A program made the position numbers and the translations under genes. Positions 37,829 to 48,600 of a stretch of 64,000 nucleotides of DNA are shown piece by piece. The DNA comes from Chamaea fasciata (lineage: Eukaryota > Chordata > Aves > Passeriformes > Sylviidae): the NCBI GenBank assembly GCA_029207755.1, contig JARCOQ010000002.1:81462317-81526316 (forward strand), written 5' to 3'. The notes under the pieces were generated by a model, which worked only from the letters and a program-made list of their open reading frames with translations, did no database searches and had not been told where the DNA came from. Positions within the stretch are counted from its first letter, which is position 1; each line of letters starts with the position of its first letter.

Positions 37829-38000
37829 TTTCTTTTTTTTCTTGTTGACACATTGGTGACACTGGTAACATGGTTGATATAAGTTTGTTTGTGTGTTTTT
37901 TTTTCTTTTTGACACATTGGTAACACTGGTAACATGGTTGATATAAGTATTTTTTTCTTGTTGACACATTGTTTACACCGGTAACATGGTTGATATAAGT
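37829..38000. repeat. Three-copy degenerate minisatellite
   Basis: Three copies of a unit read TTCTTGTTGACACATTGGT, ACACTGGTAACATGGTTG and ATATAAGT, with the shared GACACATT starting at 37847, 37911 and 37963. The steps are 64 and 52 bases because the T-rich spacer differs in length. Copies differ by a few substitutions. The minus-strand translation shows the same repeat (YQPCYQC/INHVTSV) but there is no real gene. The copy number is likely variable between individuals or species. Confidence 0.9.
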
Positions 38001-41000
38001 AAACACCTGGTTGGTAAGATCCGCACTGAGTGCAGATGTGAACTGATGTGAACTTGACTGGCGTGAGGAAAGGAAGTCACTCCAAATCAAAGCAAAGCTC
38101 TGCCACCTCCTGATCTCACATCTCATGCTGGTGTTTCTCTTATGTACAAACCAGGGACTGAAGTTAATGAACCTTTTGAGTGTTCAATGAATTTGGGATT
38201 AAGCTTTTAATCTGCTATGCTGCAGGCAAGGGTTTGATTGTCAGCTCCGGCTGCCCAGGTGTGATGTGCTGCAGCAGGAGGCAGGTGATGCTCCGTGTTA
38301 GCCATTTGTACTGAAACTGCTGATGAGGACCCCAAGGCCATGTTCTCTACAAAGCCAGCCCACAAGGTAGACTCTGTTCTAGGAAGGTTATTTTTAAAAC
38401 AGAAACAAATAGTTCGGTATAACAGTATTTTTTAACAAGCACATCAACCAGTCCTGACTAAGGAAATTACAAAGGAGTTGGAGTCAGACCTCATTCTTTA
38501 AAAAAAGTTCAGTGGTACCACTGCAAATGGCTTATAAAATCTGCAACACAGAATAAAAGGACTTTAAACAAAATGTTACAGGCACTACACTTTCTGCAGA
38601 CCAGGACTGACACAGTGATGACCTTTCAATTTTTTCTTACTGAATGTATCCCAATGAGGAGAGTACAACAGTAACTGTTGTCTTTATGAAAATTGGATAT
38701 AACCTCAGTAACTGGAAATGGGACATTTGTGCTATGAAATGCTTATTATAGCTGAGGTACAAGGACTTCTTGGACATGTTTTTCCAAAATAAAATCGTAT
38801 TAATGAATAAAGTCATCCAGGTGAATACAGATATCACCTAGTCTGCTGGCTGGAGTGTTTTCATGCTAATTAATACCACTACCTATATATGCAAGTCTTA
38901 CTTGTGCATTCCTAACTGGAATCGCCACATTGCACGGTGTATAATTTTAACATTAAATAGTCTGCTGAAAATTAGTAGAAAAAAGGTCAAGAAATGCAAA
39001 ATCCATGTTCTCTCGATGAGGCTGTACTTCCTAATTATGTAATACAGATATTTGAAGAGCAACTAATTTGAGTCAGAAGCAAGTGTCAAGAGCTGCAAAC
39101 GCTGCCATTAGTAGTGCCTAGTAGGTGCTAGCAGAGTTCTTTGCACTTGGTTGTAGGCATGTATTCTTCCTGTGGTCCTCATGGATTCCTTTTTGGAGTC
39201 AATCTATTAAAGACATTATGTGTAGTCATCCAGCACTCCAAGGAGGAAAGGGATATTTTAAGATACAGGAAAGAGGATGCCAAACAACAAAATAGGTGGA
39301 CAATGTTGAGGCCTGGATTTCCGCTTAAGCATGACCCTGTTAGGGTAGTACTAGTGGCATATGGACTTATTAGTTTATGCTCTAATAAAATAAAATGGGA
39401 TTTTTGCTATTAACTGTATCTTCTATCCATCTCTTCATCAATTTTCAGAGTGATTTTTTTTCTCAATATTTACACATTAATACTAGTCATAAAGTATTCT
39501 AGTGAGGCACAAGTGAAAACTAAGATTTTTTTCCTGGTCTTCTAATCCAGTTATCAAGGTATTTGTTTTCTTCTCTAAAGAAGAAAAAACATATCCATAC
39601 ATATATCATAACATATCATATACAGAAAATGATTGTAATTTAGCAATGTAGTCCAGTTGTTCAGTCCAGATTCTTCCAAGCTCCCACCCTTTGGTGCAAA
39701 GAACAAAGTCATCTTTGCTAGTTTGTTCTGGTTGTGGTTTTGCTGAGGGCTGTGGGGACAGGGACCGAGGCTCGGTGGCTCAGTGGGCAGCGTGTGTCTG
39801 GCTGTTCTTCCAGCAGCCTCTCTACAGGCATGATCTATTCCTTGCAAAGGCATCAGGGTCTGTGTCAAAATGGCTTTGCAGCGTGCTTCTCTAGCATGGC
39901 ATGTGGTGGCTTGGAAGGGGAGATGCTGAGACCTCTTCTTCCTACCAATCCCTGACTCTTGCTACTACAAAAAGGACTGAGTAAATAAAGGGCTAGCAAA
40001 GTGCCTGTACTCCCTAGAGAAATCTCACTGCTGTTGAAGGAGTGTAGGTGATGTCATCCTGGTGAGTTTCTCTGGATATCCCTCTTTGCTCTGAAAGTGC
40101 TCCTATGTGCCTCAGGTTTGACCGCAACTACTGGTTTTTAGCTTGAACGCTTCTCTCCTTCTAGATAAACCTGCATGGGACTGGCTGTGCTGGTGTACTC
40201 CATGCTGGGCAAAGCACTCCCCTGTAAAGTTACCACAAAGATTAGCAGGGCAGTACTCACAGAACAGCTTATTCAGTAAGATAATGTTTTCTGTTTCCTC
40301 AAGTGAAATAGGGAATGCTGGTAACTGCGTGAAGTAGAGTTTGGGCTTTTGCTGGGAAAGCAGCACTGGTCATAGACTGCATGAGGACAGAGACATGTTG
40401 GCCAGAAGTCTTAGAATGCCTTGGGAGGGAGGTGGTACTGTGGCTGAAATGAGGGTGGTGTGATCCTCAGCACTGCTGGACTTTCTGTATGGATAGTTGC
40501 AAAGCTTCAAGTGTGATAACAAAAGAAACACTGATGCAAGTGCTGAAGTAGCCGCTGGTGCAGCTTGCAGAGTTGGCAGGGGCTCACTTTTCTCTTCTTG
40601 CAAGGGACTGTTCACCTTTTACCGTCTATATCACCAGCATTTTTCCTGGAAGAGTTTGTAACTGGTGGCAAAGCCCCACCAAAGAACTGAGTGAGAGTGG
40701 CTGTTTACACCATGTGTTACAGGGGCCTGATGAAGATCCAAGGCTGGAGTGTGGAATAGAAATTGCGTTTTAGAGTCATATCCTTCAAATCACCTAGAAG
40801 TCAGTGCACAGTGTAACACTTGCATTTCAAATGCCTTGTGTATTTATGGAAAAAGGCCTAGAGAGAAAAGTATTGGAAACAGCATAGAGCTGCCAAACAA
40901 GCCAGTACAAGCTCTTGGGCTGTTATTCCTCAAGCTCTTTTTTTTTTCCTCCCCTTGATATGTTTAAATTGCCAAGTTTCTTTATGCTTCTTATAAAGAA

Positions 41001-41090
41001 AGCTTCATTGAAATTATTTTAATTATTTAACACCCAACAGAAATTAAATGCAGCTATAACTTTTTAGTGTGAGGTGGAACAAAAGTGCTT

Positions 41091-41395
41091 AGAATCATAG
41101 GATCATTTACGTTGGAAGAGACCTTCAAGATTATCAAGTCCAAACATAAACCCAGCGCCACCATGTTCACCAGCAAATCCTGTCTCTAAGTGCCACATCC
41201 CCTTGTGTTTTGAACACTTCTCTAGGCATCCTGTTCCAATGCCTTCACCATTTCAGTGGAGAAACTGGTATGTGATATGTATTCCTACAAGTACAATACA
41301 ATATTCCTAACATGTAATTTAAACTGACTCTGGCAAAATGTCAGGCCCTTTTATCTGGTCCCGTCACTGTTACCTGGCTAGACAAGGTCCATCCT
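41091..41395 (-). mobile_element. CR1 LINE 3' fragment, minus orientation
   Basis: The fragment begins AGAATCATAGGATCA, the CR1 3' terminal repeat in reverse complement, then GTTGGAAGAGACCTTCAAGA. It continues through the standard antisense CR1 3' end, including CATCCTGTTCCAATGCCTT (41229 onward), and on to a diverged 'tgttacctggctagacaaggtcc' block (about 41368-41390). A short non-CR1-like stretch near 41270-41300 suggests a small insertion or strong decay. It is 5'-truncated and non-coding, and antisense to DHRSX. Confidence 0.9.
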
Positions 41396-44293
41396 TTGAG
41401 AGGTAGCTCCAGGTATCAGCTTTATTGGAAATTGATTATCAGCTCGGCATGAGGAAAATAGGACTGTAAGGTCTGTTATAGTAAATAAAGTGGTTTGGGT
41501 TTTCTTATTCTCAGAAAAGAGAAAGGGGTTATGCCTTGAAAAATATTTCACACCAAATTGTCTGTTGCAGAGCCATAACATTGAGCCTAATCCTCTGATC
41601 AGGTGGAAAAAAAAAAAAGCAGTCATGAAGCCTGTTTATGCTACTGGTGATTCCTGAAAATTGCTGGTAGTTCTGGCTGATGTCCTGAGAAGGACTGACA
41701 GGATGCACTATGATGTATCAGCCTGTTTGAAGACCTGGGTGAAGAGTGAGGCTGTAAAGTGGCTCTGCAGAAGGGCCAATATATGTAGCTGTCACCTCTC
41801 TTCCTAGAAGCAGAGTGGTTGGAAGGTGTTTGTCAACACAAATGTATATTTCTATATGAAAGGAGCTAATCCCTTAAAATTTTGGGAAGATATTTATAGA
41901 AGGTAATTAAATGTAGGAACAAAAATAGGATGTTTGTGTCATACTGCTGGAGCATTATCAATAATGGGACTTGTTTTGTGAGTAGTTGCGCATTTCTTCA
42001 GAGGAGCATGTGATGCTCTCTAATTGAAATATTAATAGCAGATAATGACACTGTGGAATGATGGCCTCTTAAATGGAGACATACTTTAACAGCTTTTAAT
42101 CTGTGTGGTAACTGCATATTAAAAATCTTTGACAATTTAAATGAAGAGCATTTATAGGGCATGCACAGTAGCTGTTCCTCTAAGTTAACTAATTCCCTAA
42201 GTCTCATGAATCTGCACTAGATTAATGGGCTAAAAAAATTCATTCAAATTCAAGTTTTTCACTGAAGAATAAGAACATCTAATTAAAAAAAAAATCTTTC
42301 AAAACAATTAGCTGTCTTTATTGCAAAGTAGTTGTTTTCCTGTGCATATTTTATGAGAAAAAAGAAAGATAAAAATTGAAAGAAAATCCACAAGTTTGAG
42401 ATCACTCCAGCATGCATTGAGAAAGAGGATTTTGAAAAGAAATCCATTTTTTCCTAGTAAAGGACTGTTATGAAAGAATTAGGAAATTATATATATTGCA
42501 TAGAAGTCTAGACTTTTCTGTACTTGCACATTCCTACTCCATGTGAAACCCCTGACCTGCTTGTGTTATCAAAGAAGAGAAAAAAATGAATAAAATTCCA
42601 TATCTGGAACAAAAATGTTGCAGCTGTCTTGAAGACAAAATATGTGCATGCTCTTTGTACTTTCTCATTCCAAGTTAAAACTGATTTTTAAATAGTTTTG
42701 AGTACGAAATTGAGCTCTCTCCAGTGGCTCAGAGGGCTTCAGTAAACTATCTTAAAAAAATATAAACTAAAAAACCCCACAAAGTTCTGTTCCATCATGG
42801 ATTTTTGCTGCTGGAGGTGGGATGATGGCCCTGGGCAGGTGGCATGTGGCAGCAGAGGCTGGTGCAGCTGGGACATCAAGCTCGGACGTTGCTCTGCATG
42901 GGCAGCACCTCTGGGGCTGTGCATCTGTGAGTGTCCACCTCACTGGCTTGCTCTGCTTCCACACAGACCACGTGAACCTCACTTTCCTTGGGGCCGCTGC
43001 TTTGGGTCATACACCAAGAGGTGGACAGGCACCTCTAGGAGTGACAATCCACAGACAGCCTCTGGCACTGACTCTTCATCAGGCTCCAGCCAGACGAAGA
43101 AATAAATGTGCTGGCCAGGGGTGGGTTTGAAGGGTGTGGACTCAGGGCAGAGAGGAAGGGATGTTGAGACTATTTGCCATGTTTTCATTAAGTCAGTAGC
43201 ATCTGAGGTTAATCTCACATTAATGTCAATGCTGTAATGGCTTCTGATTATTAGTCGCTTCAAAAATTTTTAATAATATGGAAATGTGCTTTTAACATTT
43301 TGTGTTTTAATAAATTGCAGGTATCTCAGGGAAATTTTTAGTACTGATTGGTTTATGTGCTATGTTTCCTGTCAACTAGATTTTTCCCAATATTCTCTAA
43401 TCACCTTGTACCTCTCTTCCTGATTCTAATTACTAGAGCTTTGTATATGATAACAAGCACTTCAGTTCACAAGTGATTGCAATGTTTTGAAGTGAACTAC
43501 TCCAGAAACTTTCAATTACCTTTTAAATTCTGTGTACGAACTCGTGACTTCTGCTTACTTATTTGATGGAAATACTGTCACCCTGAAGCCGTGGGAAGCA
43601 GAGGGGACTGTTTGAGTGGCAGCAGAGCATTTTTGTTGGCTGGAAGAGGCAGATCTGAATGTGACCTTCAGCTGGATGCTCTTAAGCTTGATTGGGAAAT
43701 GGAAATTACATTCTCTATCTCTGGGAAGAGAGGAGATGCAGTTTAAACTACTCTTAATTATCTTTCCAATGTTTTTTTTCTTCACACACATACCCCTCAC
43801 ATTCCCAGAACATAATATAATATAGTAAAGGAATATTTAAAGAATCAACTTTCCCAATGTATTGGTTGCCCAATGGTATCTCTCCATCTGTGTTGTGAGC
43901 AAGATGGAATGATTAATTCAATATTTTAATAGCATGTGGTCAGAATAAGAAATGTTGGAATTCACAAGCAGTAAAAGCAGAAGCTGTAAAGATGATGTTG
44001 GAGATTGTGATACAATATATCCTGTACTATCTGAGAATATGACGATACTGTCAATACTGTCACAAAAATAAAAATAAAATATTTTGTCTTTTGAAAGGTA
44101 TAGATCATAGTGCAAATCATTAATTGTTTTCTGTTGTCTTTTTAATTCCTCTGGTGAGGTGCTAAAATGCAGGTAGAAATATTTTGCTTTTGATTTAGTT
44201 TTCCAGTTTGACCATAAGTAGATCAGTCTTTCTAGTTTGACCATAAGTAATGAGATGACTCTTTGCTTCAGTTTCTGCATATGGAAGTCCTGA
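41396..44293 (+). other. DHRSX intron 1 between two CR1 fragments
   Basis: Nothing coding can be supported. There is a GC-richer patch near 42790-43100 with overlapping open frames in two phases, but neither resembles a known protein and splice signals do not bracket them well. A 16-bp direct repeat is at 44205-44249. Confidence 0.65.
44205..44249. repeat. Direct repeat of 16 bp, 29-bp step
   Basis: AGTTTGACCATAAGTA occurs at 44205-44220 and again at 44234-44249. The flanking TTTCC/TTTCT is also similar, suggesting a recent local tandem duplication immediately next to the CR1 copy. Confidence 0.85.
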
Positions 44294-45390
44294 TGAATCA
44301 TAAAATCACGGAATCGTTTAGGTTGGAAAATTCCAACAGTTAACCCACACTGCCAAGTCCATGACCAAACCATGTCCCTAAGTGCCACATCTACATGTCA
44401 TTTAAATACCTCCAGGGGTGGTGACTCAACCACTTCCCTGGACAGCCTGTTCCAGTGCTTGATAACCCTTTCAGGGAAAAAAAAAATTCCCAATATCCAA
44501 TCTAAACCTCCTCTGGCATAGCTTAAGGCCATTTCCTCTTGTCTTGTCACTTATTACGTAGGAGAAAAGATCTTTCCTGGCTAAAATGCCTTTCAGGTAC
44601 TTATAGAAAGCAATAAGGCCACCCCTGAATCTCCTGTTCTCCAGGCTAAGCACCCTCAGCTCCCTTAGCTGCTCCTCATCGGACTTGGGCTCCAGACACT
44701 TCACCAGGTCCATTACTCTTCTCTGGACATGCTCCAGTCCCTCAGGGTCTTTCTTGTCATGAGGGGCTCAGAACCAAGCACAGGATTCGAGGTGTGACCT
44801 CACCACTGCTGAGCACAAGGGCACAGTCACTGCCCTGGTCCTGCTGGCCACACTACTGCTGATACAGTCCAGGATGCCACTGGCTTTCTTGGCCACCTGA
44901 GCACATACTGGCTCATGCTCAGCTATTGTCAACCAGGACCCCCAGCTCTTTTCTGCTGGGCAGATTTCCAGCCACTCTGCCCCTAGCCTGTAGCACTGCA
45001 TGGGGTTTTTGTGAGCAAAACTCAGGACCCAGCAGCTGGCCTTATTGAATCTCATACCCTTTGCCTTGGCCCATCAATCCATCTGGTCAAGCTCTCCCCA
45101 TGTAGGACCTTTCTGCCCTCCATCAGTTCAATACTCCTGCCCAACTTGGTGTTATCTGAAAACTGGCTGAAGGTGTACTCGATCACTTCGTCCAGACCAT
45201 TGATAAAGACGTTAAACTGGACTGATGCAAATGCTGAGTCCTGGGGAACCTGACTTGTTACTGGCTACCAGCTGGATATAGCTTCATTCACCACCACACC
45301 CTGGCCATGGCCATCTGGCCAGGTTGTTACATAGCAAGCAGTATGCCTGTCCAAGCCATGAGCAGCCAGTTTCTCCAGGAGGATGTTGAG
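44294..45390 (-). mobile_element. CR1 LINE, about 1.1 kb, minus orientation, with decayed ORF2 end
   Basis: This is the longest CR1 copy in the window. The left edge is the diverged 3' end (AATCATAAAATCACGGAATCG), followed by the 3' region and the reverse transcriptase ORF2 C-terminal part on the minus strand. Recognisable minus-strand peptides include YRLGAEWLEICPAEKSWG and KASGILDCISSSVASRTRA in 44768-45055, and [19 protein letters not shown] and [19 protein letters not shown] in 44471-44713. Stop codons and substitutions between these blocks show that the copy is dead. Left of the element is a short duplication (44205-44249). The right, 5' end is truncated near CCAGGAGGATGTTG. Confidence 0.95.
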
Positions 45391-45579
45391 TTTCAGCATT
45401 CTGAGTTTCAGCAGATGATGAATATCTGACTTTACACATTTTCTGAGCTTTGGGCACTTCAAATGTTCTCCAGACTTGAAGGTTGATGAATGGAACCATT
45501 CTTCCATGCAAGGTGTGGGCACTTGCCTGCTTAGGTTTATTTCTACAGTATTTGCTTTGGGATTAAGTCAAAGATAGTA

Positions 45580-45695
45580 TCTCTTCTTTTCTTCTTCTCC
45601 TTCTTTTCCTTCTCCTCCTTCGCCTTTTTCTTACTTCTCTTCCTTCTCCTTTTCCTTTTCCTTTTCCTTCCCTTCCCTTCCCCTTTTCTTTTTCC
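45580..45695. repeat. Polypyrimidine/polypurine tract, about 115 bp
   Basis: This is almost pure C/T on the plus strand (only isolated G/A, for example near 45621 and 45632), built from TTC, TTCC, CTCC and TTTTCC units. Long homopurine/homopyrimidine tracts can adopt triplex (H-DNA) structure and are usually length-variable. The apparent lysine/glutamate-rich minus-strand frame is an artefact of this composition. Confidence 0.95.
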
Positions 45696-48600
45696 TAACT
45701 CTCTTTGTTGTGAAAAAAACATCATTTACAGTTTTCTGAAATGAGGTATCTGCTCTGCAGTCAGTTACGACATTTATCTAATCTGTAATGGAGTGACAGT
45801 ATCATCATGCTTTGCTGATTCATATTTTCTTCAGCATTTCAAACTCATCACCATTACCCTGGTTTTCGGTCAAAACTATAACCCAAATGCTAATTTTTCA
45901 TAGACATGAAATTTTAAAACCGTAGGAATTCTGTGCTACATTTCATGCAGATAACCGTCAAGTTTTTTGAGATATATAGGATGTGGTCTTTCCAAGGGAA
46001 GGCCTTTTCTGAGATTACTCACATTGCATGTTGTTTGTTATTTATGGCTTCTTCACTGGATTTCTGAACATGATTTGGAAAATTACTACATTTATTTGGG
46101 ACTTTAGTGAGTGGAAAAAGTGTTTTTAAATGTCAAATGTTGGGTTGAAATGAAACTTTCTCTATAGGGAAATAGCACTTGGAAACAGGGAATTGCACTT
46201 GAGAAGGCTTTTGAATGCTCAGGGTATGTCTGAGAGCAAGGACTTGAAATGGGTTTTTTTACATCCTGAGGGATGTAAAGCATTGTCAGATGCAGCTGTA
46301 TCTACTCATTAGCTGTTTGAGAGATCTTGGAGCCCAGACAATATTTGGTTTCTAGTAGAGAATGAAAAAATAAATTTAATGTCTCAAACTTTTGCAGGAT
46401 GGGAAAATACATTCTGCAGCTACTAGACTATGCAGAGCTATTTCCATTACCCCTATTTAAATCTCCTGGGATAAGCTCCTCTTTTTCATCTCTCATTTCA
46501 CAACAGGAAAAAAGTATAATTACATGATGACATGACTTGAAGAGCATTGGGAAGTTTTACATAAAATGACATTGCCCAAGGTATTGCAGAATTACATTTG
46601 CCCAGAGGGAGGGAGTATGGGAGTAAGCATCAGTAAATCTGTTCAAAATATAATCAGATGCTTTTTCTTGATTTAAAGATACATCTTTATATAACTTCCC
46701 TATCTTTAGTATGACTGGAGTGAAAGAGAAGAAAGCCGAAGAGTAAGACTTAATAGGTAAATATATAAAAGGAATAAAAGATAAGCAGAGCAGAGAATAC
46801 AAATGGAAAAATCTCCTTCTCTATTCTTGTGATAGTATATTCCCATGTAAAAAATTATATGGGTAAATGGAGCCTTTAAGTATATGCATATGTAGGGAAG
46901 ATTAGTTTCTTCTTGGAACTAACATTGGGTTTCTATTCCTGATATTTTTAACAAATCCGGTAATCTTTCATATGCAGGCTGTGTCTGTTTAGTATAGTGT
47001 AAGGAATTAGTGGGATTTCTTCATATAATTGCAACAACCATTCTGCCCTTATTTCACAAAACCCAATGTTGTATTTTTGTGAAGTGCCTTTTATGACTGA
47101 GGCTGGGACTACTCACATGGATCACTGTTGCTGAGCTGAGCTAGTGCCGTGCCTTGTCAGTGACAGTGCTGTCCCCCGCGCCTCTCATGGCAGCAGAGCC
47201 CTCCCTTCCGAGAGAAGGTGATATTTCATGGCCTCATCCAAGTTCCCTGTTGGCATCTGTCCCAACACAAAATGATTGCACAGTGGAGTAAAACATGCCA
47301 TGTGTGGTGTAACGCCAGTGGGTAGTCAAGTGCCAGATATTTTTGCACAATTTTGTCAAATATGCTATCAGCCTTTATCTGAAATAATCCTTAAGAGTAG
47401 TGTTTCTCCAGAAAAACAAACAAACAAACAAGCAAACAGGCTTAAGCCAGGAATAGCAAGAATATATGAGACAAGGACTAGTGTGTGATGGCAGAAGTTG
47501 CTTGATGTCTGTTGGGAACTTGCAGAGCCATCATTTCACTAATATAATTTGTACTTGTAGATGTAAGGCAATTTTCCCTTCTCTTGCTTCCTTCCCTATC
47601 TCCCCATGCCCCTCCCAGGGATCAAGTGCTCTCCTTTTCCTACACATTCGGTTGGGAACTTTACTCCCAAGAGCATATTGTGGGCAAACTTGGATTCCTG
47701 TTGAATTTTTTAGCAGATTTTAATGCTGCACTGTGGTATTTTCCATCTGACTGATTTGTATAATGGTGTGTTCAATCTATCTATTTGGCACTCATAAAAA
47801 AAAAAAATAAAATTCAAATATCTTATCTTCAGATGACTTTTGGCAAAAGGAACAAAGTACTCAGGAATGGCAAATGTGGCCAGAAGTGAGATTCACAACT
47901 CGGGAGCTGCACCCTCTCATCTACTTTTGCTTTCTTTTACCTTAGGGCAGCTCCGTATTTGTTAGGATCAAATTTCCTGATATCTCTGTCAAAATCAGCC
48001 TGAACTTGTATTGTAAAAAGCTCAGATACATACTTCATCAAACCATTTTTCAATGCAGCCTTATTTCCCATTGCCTGGGAGAAAGACAATTCTGAAATGT
48101 CAAGAAAAATTCCTGAATTAAAAGTCCTCTTTAGTTTTCTCCATTCTCATTCTCCTCTTTCTTGGGGAAGAGGTGGCAACATCCAGCTTTTTGTCTGTGT
48201 ATGATCAATGATCTTGATGCAGAAGGTCTGCATAGGGTTTACTGGAGAAAGAGATTCTTCACAAACAGAGTGAAGACAGCAGACATCAGTTTGGAAAATT
48301 ACCATCTATATAATTTTTCAAAACTCTAACTATCTTTTTCTCCATGCAACCCTTCTGCCAAGTCTTGCAGCATCCCAGAGTCTAAGACTAACATTACTGA
48401 GCATCCTATCTTACAAATAAAACAAAAGCACTCAGAGTCCAGTCAAAAGATGGATGAAAATGCATTTTCCCTTTGCTCTTGTAACCAGCCAGGACTTCTT
48501 CACTTGCAAACACCCCAGTCATATGCTCTGAAAAACAGGGCACTGAAAATACATGTGCAAGTGGAGAGGAAATATATTTTTTACTACTTCGGCAATAGAT

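Larger units (their letters stand above)
30321..41090 (+). other. DHRSX intron 1, part between ZBED1 and the second CR1 fragment
   Basis: I see no supportable exon. Open frames are short (up to about 130 codons) and unlike known proteins. The recognisable content is a T-rich tract (31801-31828) and a degenerate three-copy tandem repeat (37829-38000). No CR1 was recognised until 41091. Confidence 0.7.

Noticed and set aside
42797..43130. Overlapping open frames in two phases in a GC-richer intronic patch
   Set aside because: There is no family resemblance or bracketing splice sites. Composition alone explains the open frames.
43918..44388. A 156-codon minus-strand open frame
   Set aside because: It begins in CR1 3' sequence and crosses the 44205-44249 duplication. 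The composition is not protein-like and no family is recognisable.
45543..45725. Lysine/glutamate-rich minus-strand open frame
   Set aside because: It is the translation of the pyrimidine tract and has no other coding features.
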